Positions 43,634 to 52,127 of a stretch of DNA of 64,000 nucleotides are shown here, piece after piece. Made by a program: the position numbers and the translations under genes. Source of the stretch: Rhodanobacter sp. (GTDB lineage: Bacteria; Pseudomonadota; Gammaproteobacteria; Xanthomonadales; Rhodanobacteraceae); NCBI GenBank assembly GCA_004298045.1, contig SCRM01000007.1, forward strand, positions 1 to 64,000. Direction: 5' to 3'. The stretch's first letter is position 1, and the number at the start of each line of letters is the position of its first letter. The notes under the pieces were generated by a model, which worked only from the letters and a program-made list of their open reading frames with translations, had not been told where the DNA came from and did not search any database.

Positions 43634-43934
43634 GGCGGTGCATCACTCGTCCGTCTCGATCCAGGCGCAGCGACCGTTGGCAGCGTGCCCGTCGCGCGGC
43701 TACCGATGAGCGGCCCGCCACACTTCACGCGCCGCGTCGACATCGGTGCTCATGATACCGACACGAGCGAAGAGGTCGGGGCATATCGATGGCCACGGAA
43801 CCGTTGCGCCGTCGGCGACATGCCCTCTATCCCGGCACTCCCCGTGCTCTGGTCCATGCCGCCGGCAAACAGCAGCACGGCGCCGGCGAGTGGCAACGAT
43901 CCGCCGCCTTCATCTTCGCAGGACTCCGCCAGCC
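43634..43934. other. non-coding gap upstream of the two-component genes
   Basis: About 300 bases between the GH92 stop and the start of the regulator gene. It should contain the promoter of the two-component operon; no CusR box, palindrome or gene was recognised. Confidence 0.45.
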
Positions 43935-46274
43935 TCAAGGCCCGTACGCACTCATCGCCGCCGGGCGCGCCGCAATCCTCGTGCCCCACGTCTTGTTCGG
44001 CGCGGCCTGCATGGTGAAACGCAATTCGCCGCCGGCGAGAATGTCGGCGTGACGCAGGTACACGCGATCCAGCGGCTTGCCGTCGAGCGTCACCGCACCG
44101 ACGTAGGGGTGTGCGGCATCCAGGTGCTCGGCCACGACGGTGAAGGTGTGCCCGTTCGGCAAATGCAGCACCGCCTTGGGCACGAACGGTCGGCCGATCG
44201 CGTACTCGTCGCTGGCCGGCGTGACCGGATAAAAGCCCAGCGCGGTGAAGAGGTACCAGGCCGACATCTGGCCGAGGTCGTCGTTGCCGGCCAGGCCGTC
44301 GGGGCCGTCGTGGTACTGGCTGTCCATGATCTGCTTCAGGCGCTGCTGGGTCTTCCATGGCGCGCCGGCATAGTCGTACAGGTAGGCGATGTGGTGGCTG
44401 GGCTCGTTGCCGTGCGCGTACCAGCCGATCAGGCCGGTGATGTCCTCCACGTTCTTGAAGTGGCCCGGATCGACTTTGGCGTCGAACACCTGGTCGAGCT
44501 TGGCGACGAACTTCGCGTCGCCACCCATTGCCGCGATCAGGCCGGAGACGTCCTGCGGCACGTACCACGAGTACTGCCACGCGTTGCCTTCGGTGTAGTC
44601 GCTGCCGTAGCCGGCGAAGGTGGGGTCGAACGGGGTGCGGAACTGGCCGTTGCTGAGCTTCGCGCGCATGAAGCCGGTCTTCGGGTCCCACGCGTTGCGC
44701 CAGTTCGCGGCGCGCTTGCCGAATTCGCCGGCGATCTTCGTCTTGCCCATCGCCTTGGCCATCTGCGCCAGTGACCAGTCGTCGTAGGCGTATTCCAGCG
44801 TCTTCGAAGCGGCTTCGGGCTCCTTGTCGATCGGCACATAGCCAAGCTTCATGTAATCGGCGAGGTCGCCGTAGGGGCCGTAGGTGGCGCTCGCCACCAT
44901 CGCCTTCAGCGCCGCCTCCGCATCGAAGCCGCGCACGCCCTTGATGTACGCGTCGGCGATCACCGGCACCGCGTGGTAGCCGATCATGCACCACGTCTCC
45001 AGACCCTGGTACGCCCACACCGGCAGGATGCCGAACGGGCTGGCCTGCTGCGCGGCAAGCAGCGAGCGGATGAATTGCGTGCTCAGGTCCGGGCGCAGCA
45101 GCACCATCAGCGGCTCCTCGGCACGGTACACGTCCCACAGCGACCAGCTCGAATAAAAATCGAAGCCATCCGCCTTGTGCACCTCATGGTCGGGGCCACG
45201 GTACTCGCCGTTGACGTCCATGCTCAGGGTGGGCGCGAGCATCGCGTGGTAGAGCGCGGTGTAGAACTGGGTGCGCTGGCTCGGCGTGCCGGACACGTCG
45301 ATCACCGACAGCGCCTGGTCCCAGGCTGCGGTGGCGGCGGCGTGGCGGGCGTCGAAGTCCCAGCCCTTGCCGTCCTGGTCGAGGTTTGCGATCGCGTTGG
45401 CCTCGCTCACCGGCGAGATCGCCACCTTCACCAGCAGCGGCTGCGTGAGCTCGCCGAAATCGAACACGCCTTCCAACGCGCGGCCGTTCTCGGAGTCGTG
45501 GTCTTCGGGCTGGTTGCCCGGCCCCTTGAAGCCCCTGTAGACGATGCCGGTCTCGCGGTCGTACAGCGTGCGCGAGACCATCGGCTGGTTGAAACGCAGC
45601 GCAAAGCACAGCTCGCGCCCCGGCGCCCAGCCGCGCGTGGTGCGGCAGCCGCTGACGGTACCGTCCTTGCGCACGCGCAGGCGTGCCCACAGCACCTTGC
45701 CGGGGTAGTCGTAGATGCTCGGGCGCAGGTCGAGCAGCAGGTGCGCGGGCCGGTTCTTCGGGAAGCTGTAGCGGTGCCAGCCGATCCGCCGCGATGCGGT
45801 GAGCTCGGCGCGCACGCCGTAGTCGGCAAGCGTCACCGCGTAGTAACCGGCCTGCACCGCTTCGGTGGCGTGGCTGAAGCGTGAGCGGTAGCCGCTGCCC
45901 GGCTTGGCCGGATCGCCCGGGTCGAGCCTCACCTCGCCCGCGATCGGCATCACCAGCACGTCGCCCAGGTCGGAGTGACCCGAGCCGGAGAAGTGGGTGT
46001 GCGAGAAGCCCATGATGGTGGGGTCGCCGTACTGGTAGCCGGCAGCCCACTGGTAGGCACGCTTGAAGTCCGGCATCGCGGTGTCAGGCGAGAGCTGGAT
46101 CATCCCGAACGGCACCGTGGCGCCGGGAAACGTGTGGCCGTCGCCACCAGTGCCGATGCGCGGATCGACCTCGCCTGCGTGCCCGGTCGCCGCCATGGTC
46201 GCCACCGGCAGCACGCCCGCCAGGGTGAGCAGAACCGCCAGCCACCGCTTCCTTTTGCCGTTTCGCTGATTCAT
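43935..46274 (-). CDS. GH92 exo-alpha-mannosidase
   Basis: Calcium-dependent inverting alpha-1,2-type mannosidase. The 779-residue protein has a signal peptide (KRKRWLAVLLTLAGVLPVATMAAT) and the family landmarks VDPRIGTGGDGHTFPGATVPFGMIQLSPDT, MGFSHTHFSGSG, WSLWDVYRAEEPL, GNEPSHH with catalytic acid Glu624, and AGNDDLGQMSAWYLFTALGFYPV with the base Asp. It is exported and divergent from the LacI regulator, with regulator half-sites in the spacer. It should trim terminal mannose from mannans or N-glycans. Confidence 0.94.
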   Translation of the reverse strand: MNQRNGKRKRWLAVLLTLAGVLPVATMAATGHAGEVDPRIGTGGDGHTFPGATVPFGMIQLSPDTAMPDFKRAYQWAAGYQYGDPTIMGFSHTHFSGSGHSDLGDVLVMPIAGEVRLDPGDPAKPGSGYRSRFSHATEAVQAGYYAVTLADYGVRAELTASRRIGWHRYSFPKNRPAHLLLDLRPSIYDYPGKVLWARLRVRKDGTVSGCRTTRGWAPGRELCFALRFNQPMVSRTLYDRETGIVYRGFKGPGNQPEDHDSENGRALEGVFDFGELTQPLLVKVAISPVSEANAIANLDQDGKGWDFDARHAAATAAWDQALSVIDVSGTPSQRTQFYTALYHAMLAPTLSMDVNGEYRGPDHEVHKADGFDFYSSWSLWDVYRAEEPLMVLLRPDLSTQFIRSLLAAQQASPFGILPVWAYQGLETWCMIGYHAVPVIADAYIKGVRGFDAEAALKAMVASATYGPYGDLADYMKLGYVPIDKEPEAASKTLEYAYDDWSLAQMAKAMGKTKIAGEFGKRAANWRNAWDPKTGFMRAKLSNGQFRTPFDPTFAGYGSDYTEGNAWQYSWYVPQDVSGLIAAMGGDAKFVAKLDQVFDAKVDPGHFKNVEDITGLIGWYAHGNEPSHHIAYLYDYAGAPWKTQQRLKQIMDSQYHDGPDGLAGNDDLGQMSAWYLFTALGFYPVTPASDEYAIGRPFVPKAVLHLPNGHTFTVVAEHLDAAHPYVGAVTLDGKPLDRVYLRHADILAGGELRFTMQAAPNKTWGTRIAARPAAMSAYGP

Positions 46275-46296
46275 CGCAAGTGCGCCCCAATGACGA

Positions 46297-46312
46297 TTTA
46301 GATCGTTTCAGG
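46297..46312. promoter_or_regulatory. possible LacI operator half-site, GH92 side
   Basis: TTTAGATCG at 46297-46305 equals the left arm and centre of the perfect palindrome found at 58143, but the right arm is degenerate. Lies 23 bases upstream of the GH92 start codon. Confidence 0.35.
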
Positions 46313-46387
46313 TAAAGTCGATGCCCGATGTTATACGGATTCGCGCATGTTGCATCGCAGAAACACGCGAGGCGTGCTTCCGTTACA

Positions 46388-46403
46388 TTTTGATCGTTTT
46401 AAT
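46388..46403. promoter_or_regulatory. possible LacI operator before the regulator gene
   Basis: TTTTGATCGTTTTAAT matches the palindrome TTTAGATCGATCTAAA at 12 of 16 positions and keeps the central CG. It ends 16 bases before the regulator start, consistent with autoregulation. Confidence 0.45.
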
Positions 46404-46419
46404 TCACACGGTTCCGACC

Positions 46420-47478
46420 ATGAGCACGGACAGCACGCCGCACGCCAACCGCAAGATCACGCTGGCCGACATCGCCGCCGGCTGCAACGTTTCGCGCGCC
46501 ACCGTATCGCTGGTGTTGCGCGGCAGCCCGCTGGTGAACAAACACACCCGCGCCCGGGTTGAGGAGGAGCTGCACCGGCAAGGCTACGTGTACAACCGTG
46601 CCGCCGCCAACCTGCGCCGGCGCACCTCTTCCAGCGTCGCGCTGGTGCTCAACGACCTCGGCAACCCGTTCTTCGCCGAGTTTGCCGCGGGGGTGGACGA
46701 GGCGCTGGGCAGCGCGGGCTACGTCACCCTGCTCGGCAGCACCGGCGAGTCCGTGTCCCGCGAACAGGCCGTGCTTGGTTCGCTGCTGGAGCACGGCCCG
46801 GCCGGCATCATCCTTTCGCCCGCCGAGGGCAGCGAGGCCGGCCAGGTGCGGCGCAGCATCGGCCTGCGCACGCCGCTGCTGCTGTTCAACCGCGAGTTGG
46901 AGGGCGACATCGATCCCGACGCGCCATGGGATCGGCTGATGCTGGACAACCAGCGCGGCGCCCGCCTGGCCACCGAGCACCTGATCTCGCTGGGCCATCG
47001 ACGCATTGCTTTCTTCGGCGGCCACGCCAGCTCCAGCTCCTGCCAGCAACGCCACGCCGGCTACCTGGAGGCGATGCAGGCGGCGGGGCTGGCGGTGGTG
47101 CCATCGTGGCGGATCGAGTCGGCGCCCAACCGGGTGGACGCCGCGGCGCAATGCGGCGCCTTGTTCTTCGAGCAGCCCGCGCCCACCGCGGCGGTTTGCT
47201 ACAACGACGCCGTTGCGCTGGGACTGATGCTGGGCCTGTATCAACGCGGCATCCGTCCGGGCCGCGATTTTGCGGTGACCGGTTTCGATGACATTGCCGA
47301 GGCGGCCTTGAGTGCACCGCCACTCACCACCCTGGCTTCCACGCCACGCGCCCGTGGACGCCAGGCTGCCGAGATGCTGCTGCAGCGTCTGCGCGAGCCG
47401 CAGGCGCCGGCGCGGCGTACCGTGGCGCCGGTACAGCTGGTGCTGCGCGCCAGCAGCTGCCCGCCACCTGCCGCCTGA
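46420..47478 (+). CDS. LacI-family transcriptional regulator
   Basis: A 352-residue repressor: helix-turn-helix (ITLADIAAGCNVSRATVSLVLRG), hinge helix NRAAANLRRRTSSSVALVL, then periplasmic-binding-like core (NPFFAEFAAGVDEALG, HLISLGHRRIAFFGG, TGFDDIAEAALSAPPLTTLAS). It heads a rightward operon with sugar permease, sugar kinase and mannose-isomerase-like genes and faces a GH92 gene, so it should sense mannose or a mannoside. Two candidate operators lie in the divergent spacer and two more upstream of the TonB receptor. Confidence 0.92.
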   Translation: MSTDSTPHANRKITLADIAAGCNVSRATVSLVLRGSPLVNKHTRARVEEELHRQGYVYNRAAANLRRRTSSSVALVLNDLGNPFFAEFAAGVDEALGSAGYVTLLGSTGESVSREQAVLGSLLEHGPAGIILSPAEGSEAGQVRRSIGLRTPLLLFNRELEGDIDPDAPWDRLMLDNQRGARLATEHLISLGHRRIAFFGGHASSSSCQQRHAGYLEAMQAAGLAVVPSWRIESAPNRVDAAAQCGALFFEQPAPTAAVCYNDAVALGLMLGLYQRGIRPGRDFAVTGFDDIAEAALSAPPLTTLASTPRARGRQAAEMLLQRLREPQAPARRTVAPVQLVLRASSCPPPAA

Positions 47479-47503
47479 ATCCCTCTTTCGACCGGGAAAC
47501 TGC

Positions 47504-48841
47504 ATGACCCCTCTCAGCCCGTCCACCCCTGCCACCGACGCCGGCGGCAGCGACCGCTACACCAACTACCCCATGGCGCTCGGCGTCATCACCACCGTGT
47601 TCTTCATGTGGGGCCTGCTGACCGCGCTCAACGACATCCTGATCCCGCACCTGAAATCGATGTTCCAGCTCGATTACGCGCAGGTGATGCTGGTGCAGTC
47701 GACGTTCTTTGGCGCGTATTTCCTGATGTCGCTGCCGGGCGGCAAGCTGGTGGCGGCACTGGGCTACAAGAATGGCGTGGTAGCCGGGCTGGTGATCGCC
47801 GGCCTCGGCGCGCTCGGCTTTTTGCCGGCGGCGCAGATGCATTCCTACGGCGCTTTCCTCGGCGCGCTGTTCGTGCTGGCCACCGGCATCACCGTGTTGC
47901 AGGTGGCGGCCAATCCCTACGTTTCCCTGCTCGGGCCGGAACGCACCAGCCCCAGCCGGCTCACGCTGGCGCAGGCGCTGAACTCGCTGGGCACGGCGCT
48001 GGCACTGTGGTTCGGCGGCAAGCTCATCCTGTCCGCCGTGGTCAAGGCGCCGGACGCCATCGCGGCGTTGCCGCCACCGGAGCAGCTTGCCTACCAGGCG
48101 CAGCAGGCACACGCGGTGCAGGGTCCGTATCTCGGCCTCGCCATCGTGCTGTTTCTGCTGGCCGTCTTCGTGGCGCTGTTTCGCCTGCCCGCGCTGCGCG
48201 AAGCGACCGACCGGGCCGATGCCGTCCATCACGGCTATCGCGATGTGCTGCGCCATCCACACGTGCTGTTTGGCGTATTCGGCATCTTTTTCTACGTGGG
48301 CGCCGAGGTGTCGATCGGCAGCGCCATGGTCAACTACCTGTCGTTGCCGGACATCGGCAATATCAGCGAACAACAAGCGGCCTACTACACCTCGCTGTAC
48401 TGGGGCGGCGCGATGGTGGGACGTTTCTTTGGCTCGTGGCTGACCGCGCACCTTTCGCCGCGCAAGCTGCTGGCCGCCTTCGCCGCCATCAACATGCTGC
48501 TGGTCGCCACCACCATGGCCAGCCACGGCACGCTGGCGATGGTGAGCGTGATCGCGGTAGGTCTGTTCAACTCGATCATGTTCCCCACCATCTTCGCGCT
48601 CGGCATCGAGCGCCTCGGACCGATGACCAGCAAGGCGTCGAGCCTGCTGATCATGGCCATCGTCGGCGGCGCAGTGATCCCGTGGCTGTTCGGCAAGCTG
48701 GCCGACGGCATCGGCCTGCAGCTCGCCTTTGCGCTGCCGCTGGCGTGCTACGCCTACATCGTGTTCTACGGCCTGTCGGGATCGCGGATCCGCAGCCTTG
48801 CGCCAGCGACGCCAAATGCGACCGGGGAGGCTTCGGCCTGA
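47504..48841 (+). CDS. sugar MFS permease (FucP/GlcP family)
   Basis: A 445-residue inner-membrane proton symporter with 12 helices. The start FFMWGLLTALNDILIPHLKSMFQLDYAQ and LPGGKLVAALGYKNGVVAG, and ANPYVSLLGPERTSPSRLTLAQALNSLG are typical of the FHS (fucose/glucose/galactose:H+) family. In this locus mannose is the likely substrate. Follows the regulator by 26 bases and precedes the kinase by two. Confidence 0.9.
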   Translation: MTPLSPSTPATDAGGSDRYTNYPMALGVITTVFFMWGLLTALNDILIPHLKSMFQLDYAQVMLVQSTFFGAYFLMSLPGGKLVAALGYKNGVVAGLVIAGLGALGFLPAAQMHSYGAFLGALFVLATGITVLQVAANPYVSLLGPERTSPSRLTLAQALNSLGTALALWFGGKLILSAVVKAPDAIAALPPPEQLAYQAQQAHAVQGPYLGLAIVLFLLAVFVALFRLPALREATDRADAVHHGYRDVLRHPHVLFGVFGIFFYVGAEVSIGSAMVNYLSLPDIGNISEQQAAYYTSLYWGGAMVGRFFGSWLTAHLSPRKLLAAFAAINMLLVATTMASHGTLAMVSVIAVGLFNSIMFPTIFALGIERLGPMTSKASSLLIMAIVGGAVIPWLFGKLADGIGLQLAFALPLACYAYIVFYGLSGSRIRSLAPATPNATGEASA

Positions 48842-48842
48842 C

Positions 48843-49817
48843 ATGCGTTCCATCCTCTGCTTCGGCGAAGCGCTGATCGATTTCCATGCGGAGGGCCGCG
48901 ACGAGCGCGGCTTCCCGCGCGCCTACGTGCCGTTTGCCGGCGGTGCGCCGGCCAACGTGGCGGTGGCGGTGGCGCGGCTCGGCGGCAGCGCGCGCTTTGC
49001 CGGCATGTTGGGTACCGATTTGTTCGGCGACCTGCTGCTGGACAGCCTGCGCCACGCCGGCGTCGAAACCCGCGACGTGGCGCGTACCGGCGAGGCGAAT
49101 ACCGCGCTGGCGTTCGTCACGCTGGATGCGCACGGCGACCGCAGTTTCAGCTTCTACCGCCCGCCGGCGGCCGACCTCCTGTTCCGCCCGCAGCATTTCC
49201 GCGCCGATGCGTTTGCCGACACGGCGATATTCCACGTCTGTTCCAACAGCATGACCGAGCCGGCGGCTGCCGAGACCACGCGCGAAGGCATGCGCCGTGC
49301 GCGCGTTGCCGGCGCGCTGGTCAGCTTCGATCTCAACCTGCGCCCCGCGCTGTGGCCGCACGCGGCGGACGTGCACGCGCAGGTATGGCCGGCGCTCGCG
49401 CTGGCCGATGTGGTGAAACTGAGTTCGGAAGAGCTTGCCTGGCTTGCCGGCGGCGACGAGGCGGGCGCCATCGCGCGCCTGTGGCAGGGCCGCGCACGCC
49501 TGCTGGTGGTGACCGACGGCGCACGCGCGCTGCGCTGGTTCCACCCGGATGGCGCCGGCGAACTGCCGGTCTACCGGGTGCGCGCGGTCGACAGCACCGC
49601 CGCCGGCGATGCCTTCGTCGGAGCGCTGCTGCTGCAGCTGGCCGGGCAACGGATCGACCCGGCCGGCCTGGATGCCCTGGTGGCAGACCTGCCCCGCCTG
49701 CACCGCGTGCTGCACCACGCCGCCGCCGCGGGTGCGCTGGCGGTGACGCGCAAGGGCTCGTTCACCGCCCTGCCCGACAGCGCCGAAGTCCTTGCCTTCC
49801 TGGAGGCCCACGCATGA
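48843..49817 (+). CDS. PfkB-family fructokinase
   Basis: A 324-residue ribokinase-fold sugar kinase: LCFGEALIDFHAE, first PfkB signature region GGAPANVAVAVARLGG, and second signature RAVDSTAAGDAFVGAL with the catalytic Asp. Fructose is the expected substrate, since the next gene encodes a mannose-isomerase-like enzyme; the product is fructose 6-phosphate. It overlaps the epimerase-family gene by four bases. Confidence 0.88.
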   Translation: MRSILCFGEALIDFHAEGRDERGFPRAYVPFAGGAPANVAVAVARLGGSARFAGMLGTDLFGDLLLDSLRHAGVETRDVARTGEANTALAFVTLDAHGDRSFSFYRPPAADLLFRPQHFRADAFADTAIFHVCSNSMTEPAAAETTREGMRRARVAGALVSFDLNLRPALWPHAADVHAQVWPALALADVVKLSSEELAWLAGGDEAGAIARLWQGRARLLVVTDGARALRWFHPDGAGELPVYRVRAVDSTAAGDAFVGALLLQLAGQRIDPAGLDALVADLPRLHRVLHHAAAAGALAVTRKGSFTALPDSAEVLAFLEAHA

Positions 49818-51055
49818 ATCCCGTCCTGCCCGCCACACCCGTGCCGGATTTCCGCTCGCCCGCCTTCCTGCGCCGCCACATCGCCGACACCATGGCGTTC
49901 TACCACCCGCGCTCGATCGATCCCGCCGGCGGCTTCTTCCAGTACTTCAAGGACGACGGCGCGATCTACGAGCGCAGCCACCGCCACCTGGTGAGCAGCA
50001 CGCGCTTCGTGTTCAACAACGCGATGGCGGCACTGGAGTTTGCCGACGACGCGCCACTGGCCGCGCAATACCGCGAGGCTGCCCAGCACGGCCTGCGCTA
50101 CCTGCGCGAAGTGCACCGCAACCCGCACACCGGCGGCTACGCGTGGACGATCCGCGATGGTGCACCCGAAGACACCACTTATCACGCCTACGGCGTCGCC
50201 TTCGTGCTGCTGGCCTATGCCTGCGGCCGCCGCCTCGGCGTGACCGAAGCGCCGGCGTGGATGGACGAAACCTGGGCGCTGCTGGAACAGCATTACTGGG
50301 ACGCGCAGGCCGGGCTGTACCGCGACGAAGCGGACGAGTACTGGCGCTTCAGCGACTACCGCGGCCAGAACGCGAACATGCACATGTGCGAGGCGATGAT
50401 CGCTGCCTGGCAGGCGAGCGGCGAGTCGCGCTACCTCGACCGCGCACTCACGCTCGCCGACCACATGACGCGCCGCCAGGCCGCGCTCGCCGACGGCCTG
50501 GTGTGGGAGCACTACGACGCGCGCTGGCAGATCGACTGGAACTACAACAAGGACAACCCCAAACACCTGTTCCGCCCATGGGGCTTCCAGCCCGGCCACC
50601 AGACCGAGTGGGCGAAGCTCCTGATGATCCTCGACCGCGAGCTGCACGCCGCCAGCCGCGCGGTGCCCGACTGGCTGCTGCCCACCGCGCGCCATCTGTT
50701 CGACACCGCGGTCAAGCACGCCTGGGACGACGCGCACGGCGGCCTCTGCTACGGCTTCGCGCCCGATGGCCAAGTGTGCGACGACGACAAGTATTTCTGG
50801 GTACAGGCCGAATCGCTCACCGCCGCCGCCCTGCTGCACGCACGCACCGGCGATCCCGTGTACGCCGGCTGGCACGACAAGCTGTGGGCCTACGCCTGGC
50901 GGCACTTCGTCGACCACGAATACGGCGCCTGGTACCGCATCCTCACCGTCGACAACCGCAAGTACAGCGACGAGAAAAGCCCCGCCGGCAAGGTCGACTA
51001 CCACACCATGGGCGCGTGCCACGAACTGCTGGCGCTGTACCGTCGCCGCGCCTGA
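49814..51055 (+). CDS. AGE-family mannose isomerase (D-mannose to D-fructose)
   Basis: A 413-residue alpha6/alpha6-barrel protein of the N-acylglucosamine 2-epimerase family. Landmarks are ERSHRHLVSSTRFVFNNAMA, NANMHMCEAMIAAW, QPGHQTEWAKLLMILDREL and KYFWVQAESLTAAALL, holding the His and Glu residues used for base catalysis. The locus (mannosidases, permease, fructokinase) points to mannose isomerase rather than GlcNAc or cellobiose epimerase. Last gene of the regulator operon. Confidence 0.85.
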   Translation: MNPVLPATPVPDFRSPAFLRRHIADTMAFYHPRSIDPAGGFFQYFKDDGAIYERSHRHLVSSTRFVFNNAMAALEFADDAPLAAQYREAAQHGLRYLREVHRNPHTGGYAWTIRDGAPEDTTYHAYGVAFVLLAYACGRRLGVTEAPAWMDETWALLEQHYWDAQAGLYRDEADEYWRFSDYRGQNANMHMCEAMIAAWQASGESRYLDRALTLADHMTRRQAALADGLVWEHYDARWQIDWNYNKDNPKHLFRPWGFQPGHQTEWAKLLMILDRELHAASRAVPDWLLPTARHLFDTAVKHAWDDAHGGLCYGFAPDGQVCDDDKYFWVQAESLTAAALLHARTGDPVYAGWHDKLWAYAWRHFVDHEYGAWYRILTVDNRKYSDEKSPAGKVDYHTMGACHELLALYRRRA

Positions 51056-51083
51056 CATCCCGCTCCGCTGCACGCCGAGGCAA

Positions 51084-51120
51084 ACGCCCGCCAACCCACC
51101 GCGGCGGGTGTCTCCTTGTT
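51084..51120 (+). terminator. probable terminator after the mannose isomerase gene
   Basis: A 9-bp stem ACGCCCGCC/GGCGGGTGT (51084-51092 and 51103-51111, one G-T pair) with a 10-base loop, followed by the moderately T-rich CTCCTTGTT. The T-tract is weak. Confidence 0.45.
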
Positions 51121-51140
51121 CGCGGTGACCAACCCATCGC

Positions 51141-51168
51141 AAAAAAAGCCCCGACCGAAGCCAGGGCT
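51141..51168 (-). terminator. Rho-independent terminator of the TonB-receptor operon
   Basis: Read leftward: AGCCCTGGC, TTCG tetraloop, GTCGGGGCT (9-bp stem with two G-T pairs), then seven T. It lies about 50 bases beyond the last gene and closes the leftward operon. It is convergent with the operon from 46420. Confidence 0.88.
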
Positions 51169-51220
51169 GGGGGGAACAGGCACGACCTGAGAGGGATCGG
51201 TCGGCTTCCGGCAGTGGTCG

Positions 51221-52087
51221 TTACGGCATCTGCCAGCTGAAATCGGCGACCACCGGGAAATGGTCGGAAGGATAGACCTTGCCAGCGTGCGTGGTGATCG
51301 TGCCCACCTCGTCGGCTTTCACCCCGCGATAGAGGATCCAGTCGATGCGGTTGACCGCATGGCCGGTAAAGCCGTGGAAGGTGGCATCCGGCCCCTCTCG
51401 TCGCGGGGCCGACTCGCGCGCATCGTGCAGCTTGGCGGTGAGCAGGGCATGCGTGCGGCTGTCGGGCGTGGTGTTGAAATCGCCCGTCAGGATGACCGGC
51501 AGCGACGTGGGCAGGGATGCCAGGCGTTGCCTGATTTCCTCGGCACACCGCTCGCGGATCGCCTCGGCTTGCTCGCCATCCTGGTAGGGGAAATGCGTGT
51601 TGTAGTAGTAGAACTGCCTGCCGCTGCGCCGATCCCGGAATTTCGCCCAGGTCACCATGCGTGGCAGCGGCTGGCCAAAACTCCTGCTGCCCGGCTTGTC
51701 CGGTGTATCCGAAAGCCAGAAATCGCCGGACTCGAGCACCACCAGACGTGCCGTGTCGTAGAAGACGCCCATGTGCTCGTTGTCGTTCCCGTTGACGTCG
51801 TTGCCGTTGCGGCCCATGCCAAACCAGGTGTACCCGGGCAGGTGCTGCTGCAGGTAATCGCCCTGCGGCGAGAGCAGCTCCTGCGTACCGAGGATGTCGG
51901 GGTGTTCCTTGCGGATGACCTGGACCATCAGGTCGCGGCGATGCGGCCAGGCGTTGATGCCGTCGTCCGCCTTGCCGTAGCGCACGTTGAAAGTCATGAC
52001 GCGAAGGTCGTGGGTGCCGGTCGCGCTGGCCACGACACAAGCCAGTGCAAGCACAAGGATCAGGAAAAGGCGGGGCAACCATCGCAT
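51221..52087 (-). CDS. exported endonuclease/exonuclease/phosphatase-family protein
   Basis: A 288-residue EEP-fold phosphoesterase with a signal peptide (RWLPRLFLILVLALACVVASA). Landmarks: LRVMTFNVRYG, HPDILGTQELL (Glu metal ligand), GDFNTTPDS (Asp/Asn), NRIDWILYRG and YPSDHFPVVADF (Asp-His pair). The fold covers sphingomyelinases, nucleases and sugar phosphatases. It is in one operon with a TonB receptor and the Gln-variant GH92, so a phosphosugar or phosphodiester substrate in the periplasm is likely (inference). ATG at 52087 has GAGGAG upstream. Confidence 0.85.
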   Translation of the reverse strand: MRWLPRLFLILVLALACVVASATGTHDLRVMTFNVRYGKADDGINAWPHRRDLMVQVIRKEHPDILGTQELLSPQGDYLQQHLPGYTWFGMGRNGNDVNGNDNEHMGVFYDTARLVVLESGDFWLSDTPDKPGSRSFGQPLPRMVTWAKFRDRRSGRQFYYYNTHFPYQDGEQAEAIRERCAEEIRQRLASLPTSLPVILTGDFNTTPDSRTHALLTAKLHDARESAPRREGPDATFHGFTGHAVNRIDWILYRGVKADEVGTITTHAGKVYPSDHFPVVADFSWQMP

Positions 52088-52127
52088 CGAGCGACTCCTC
52101 TGGCGGAATGACTGGTGCTTCGACCGT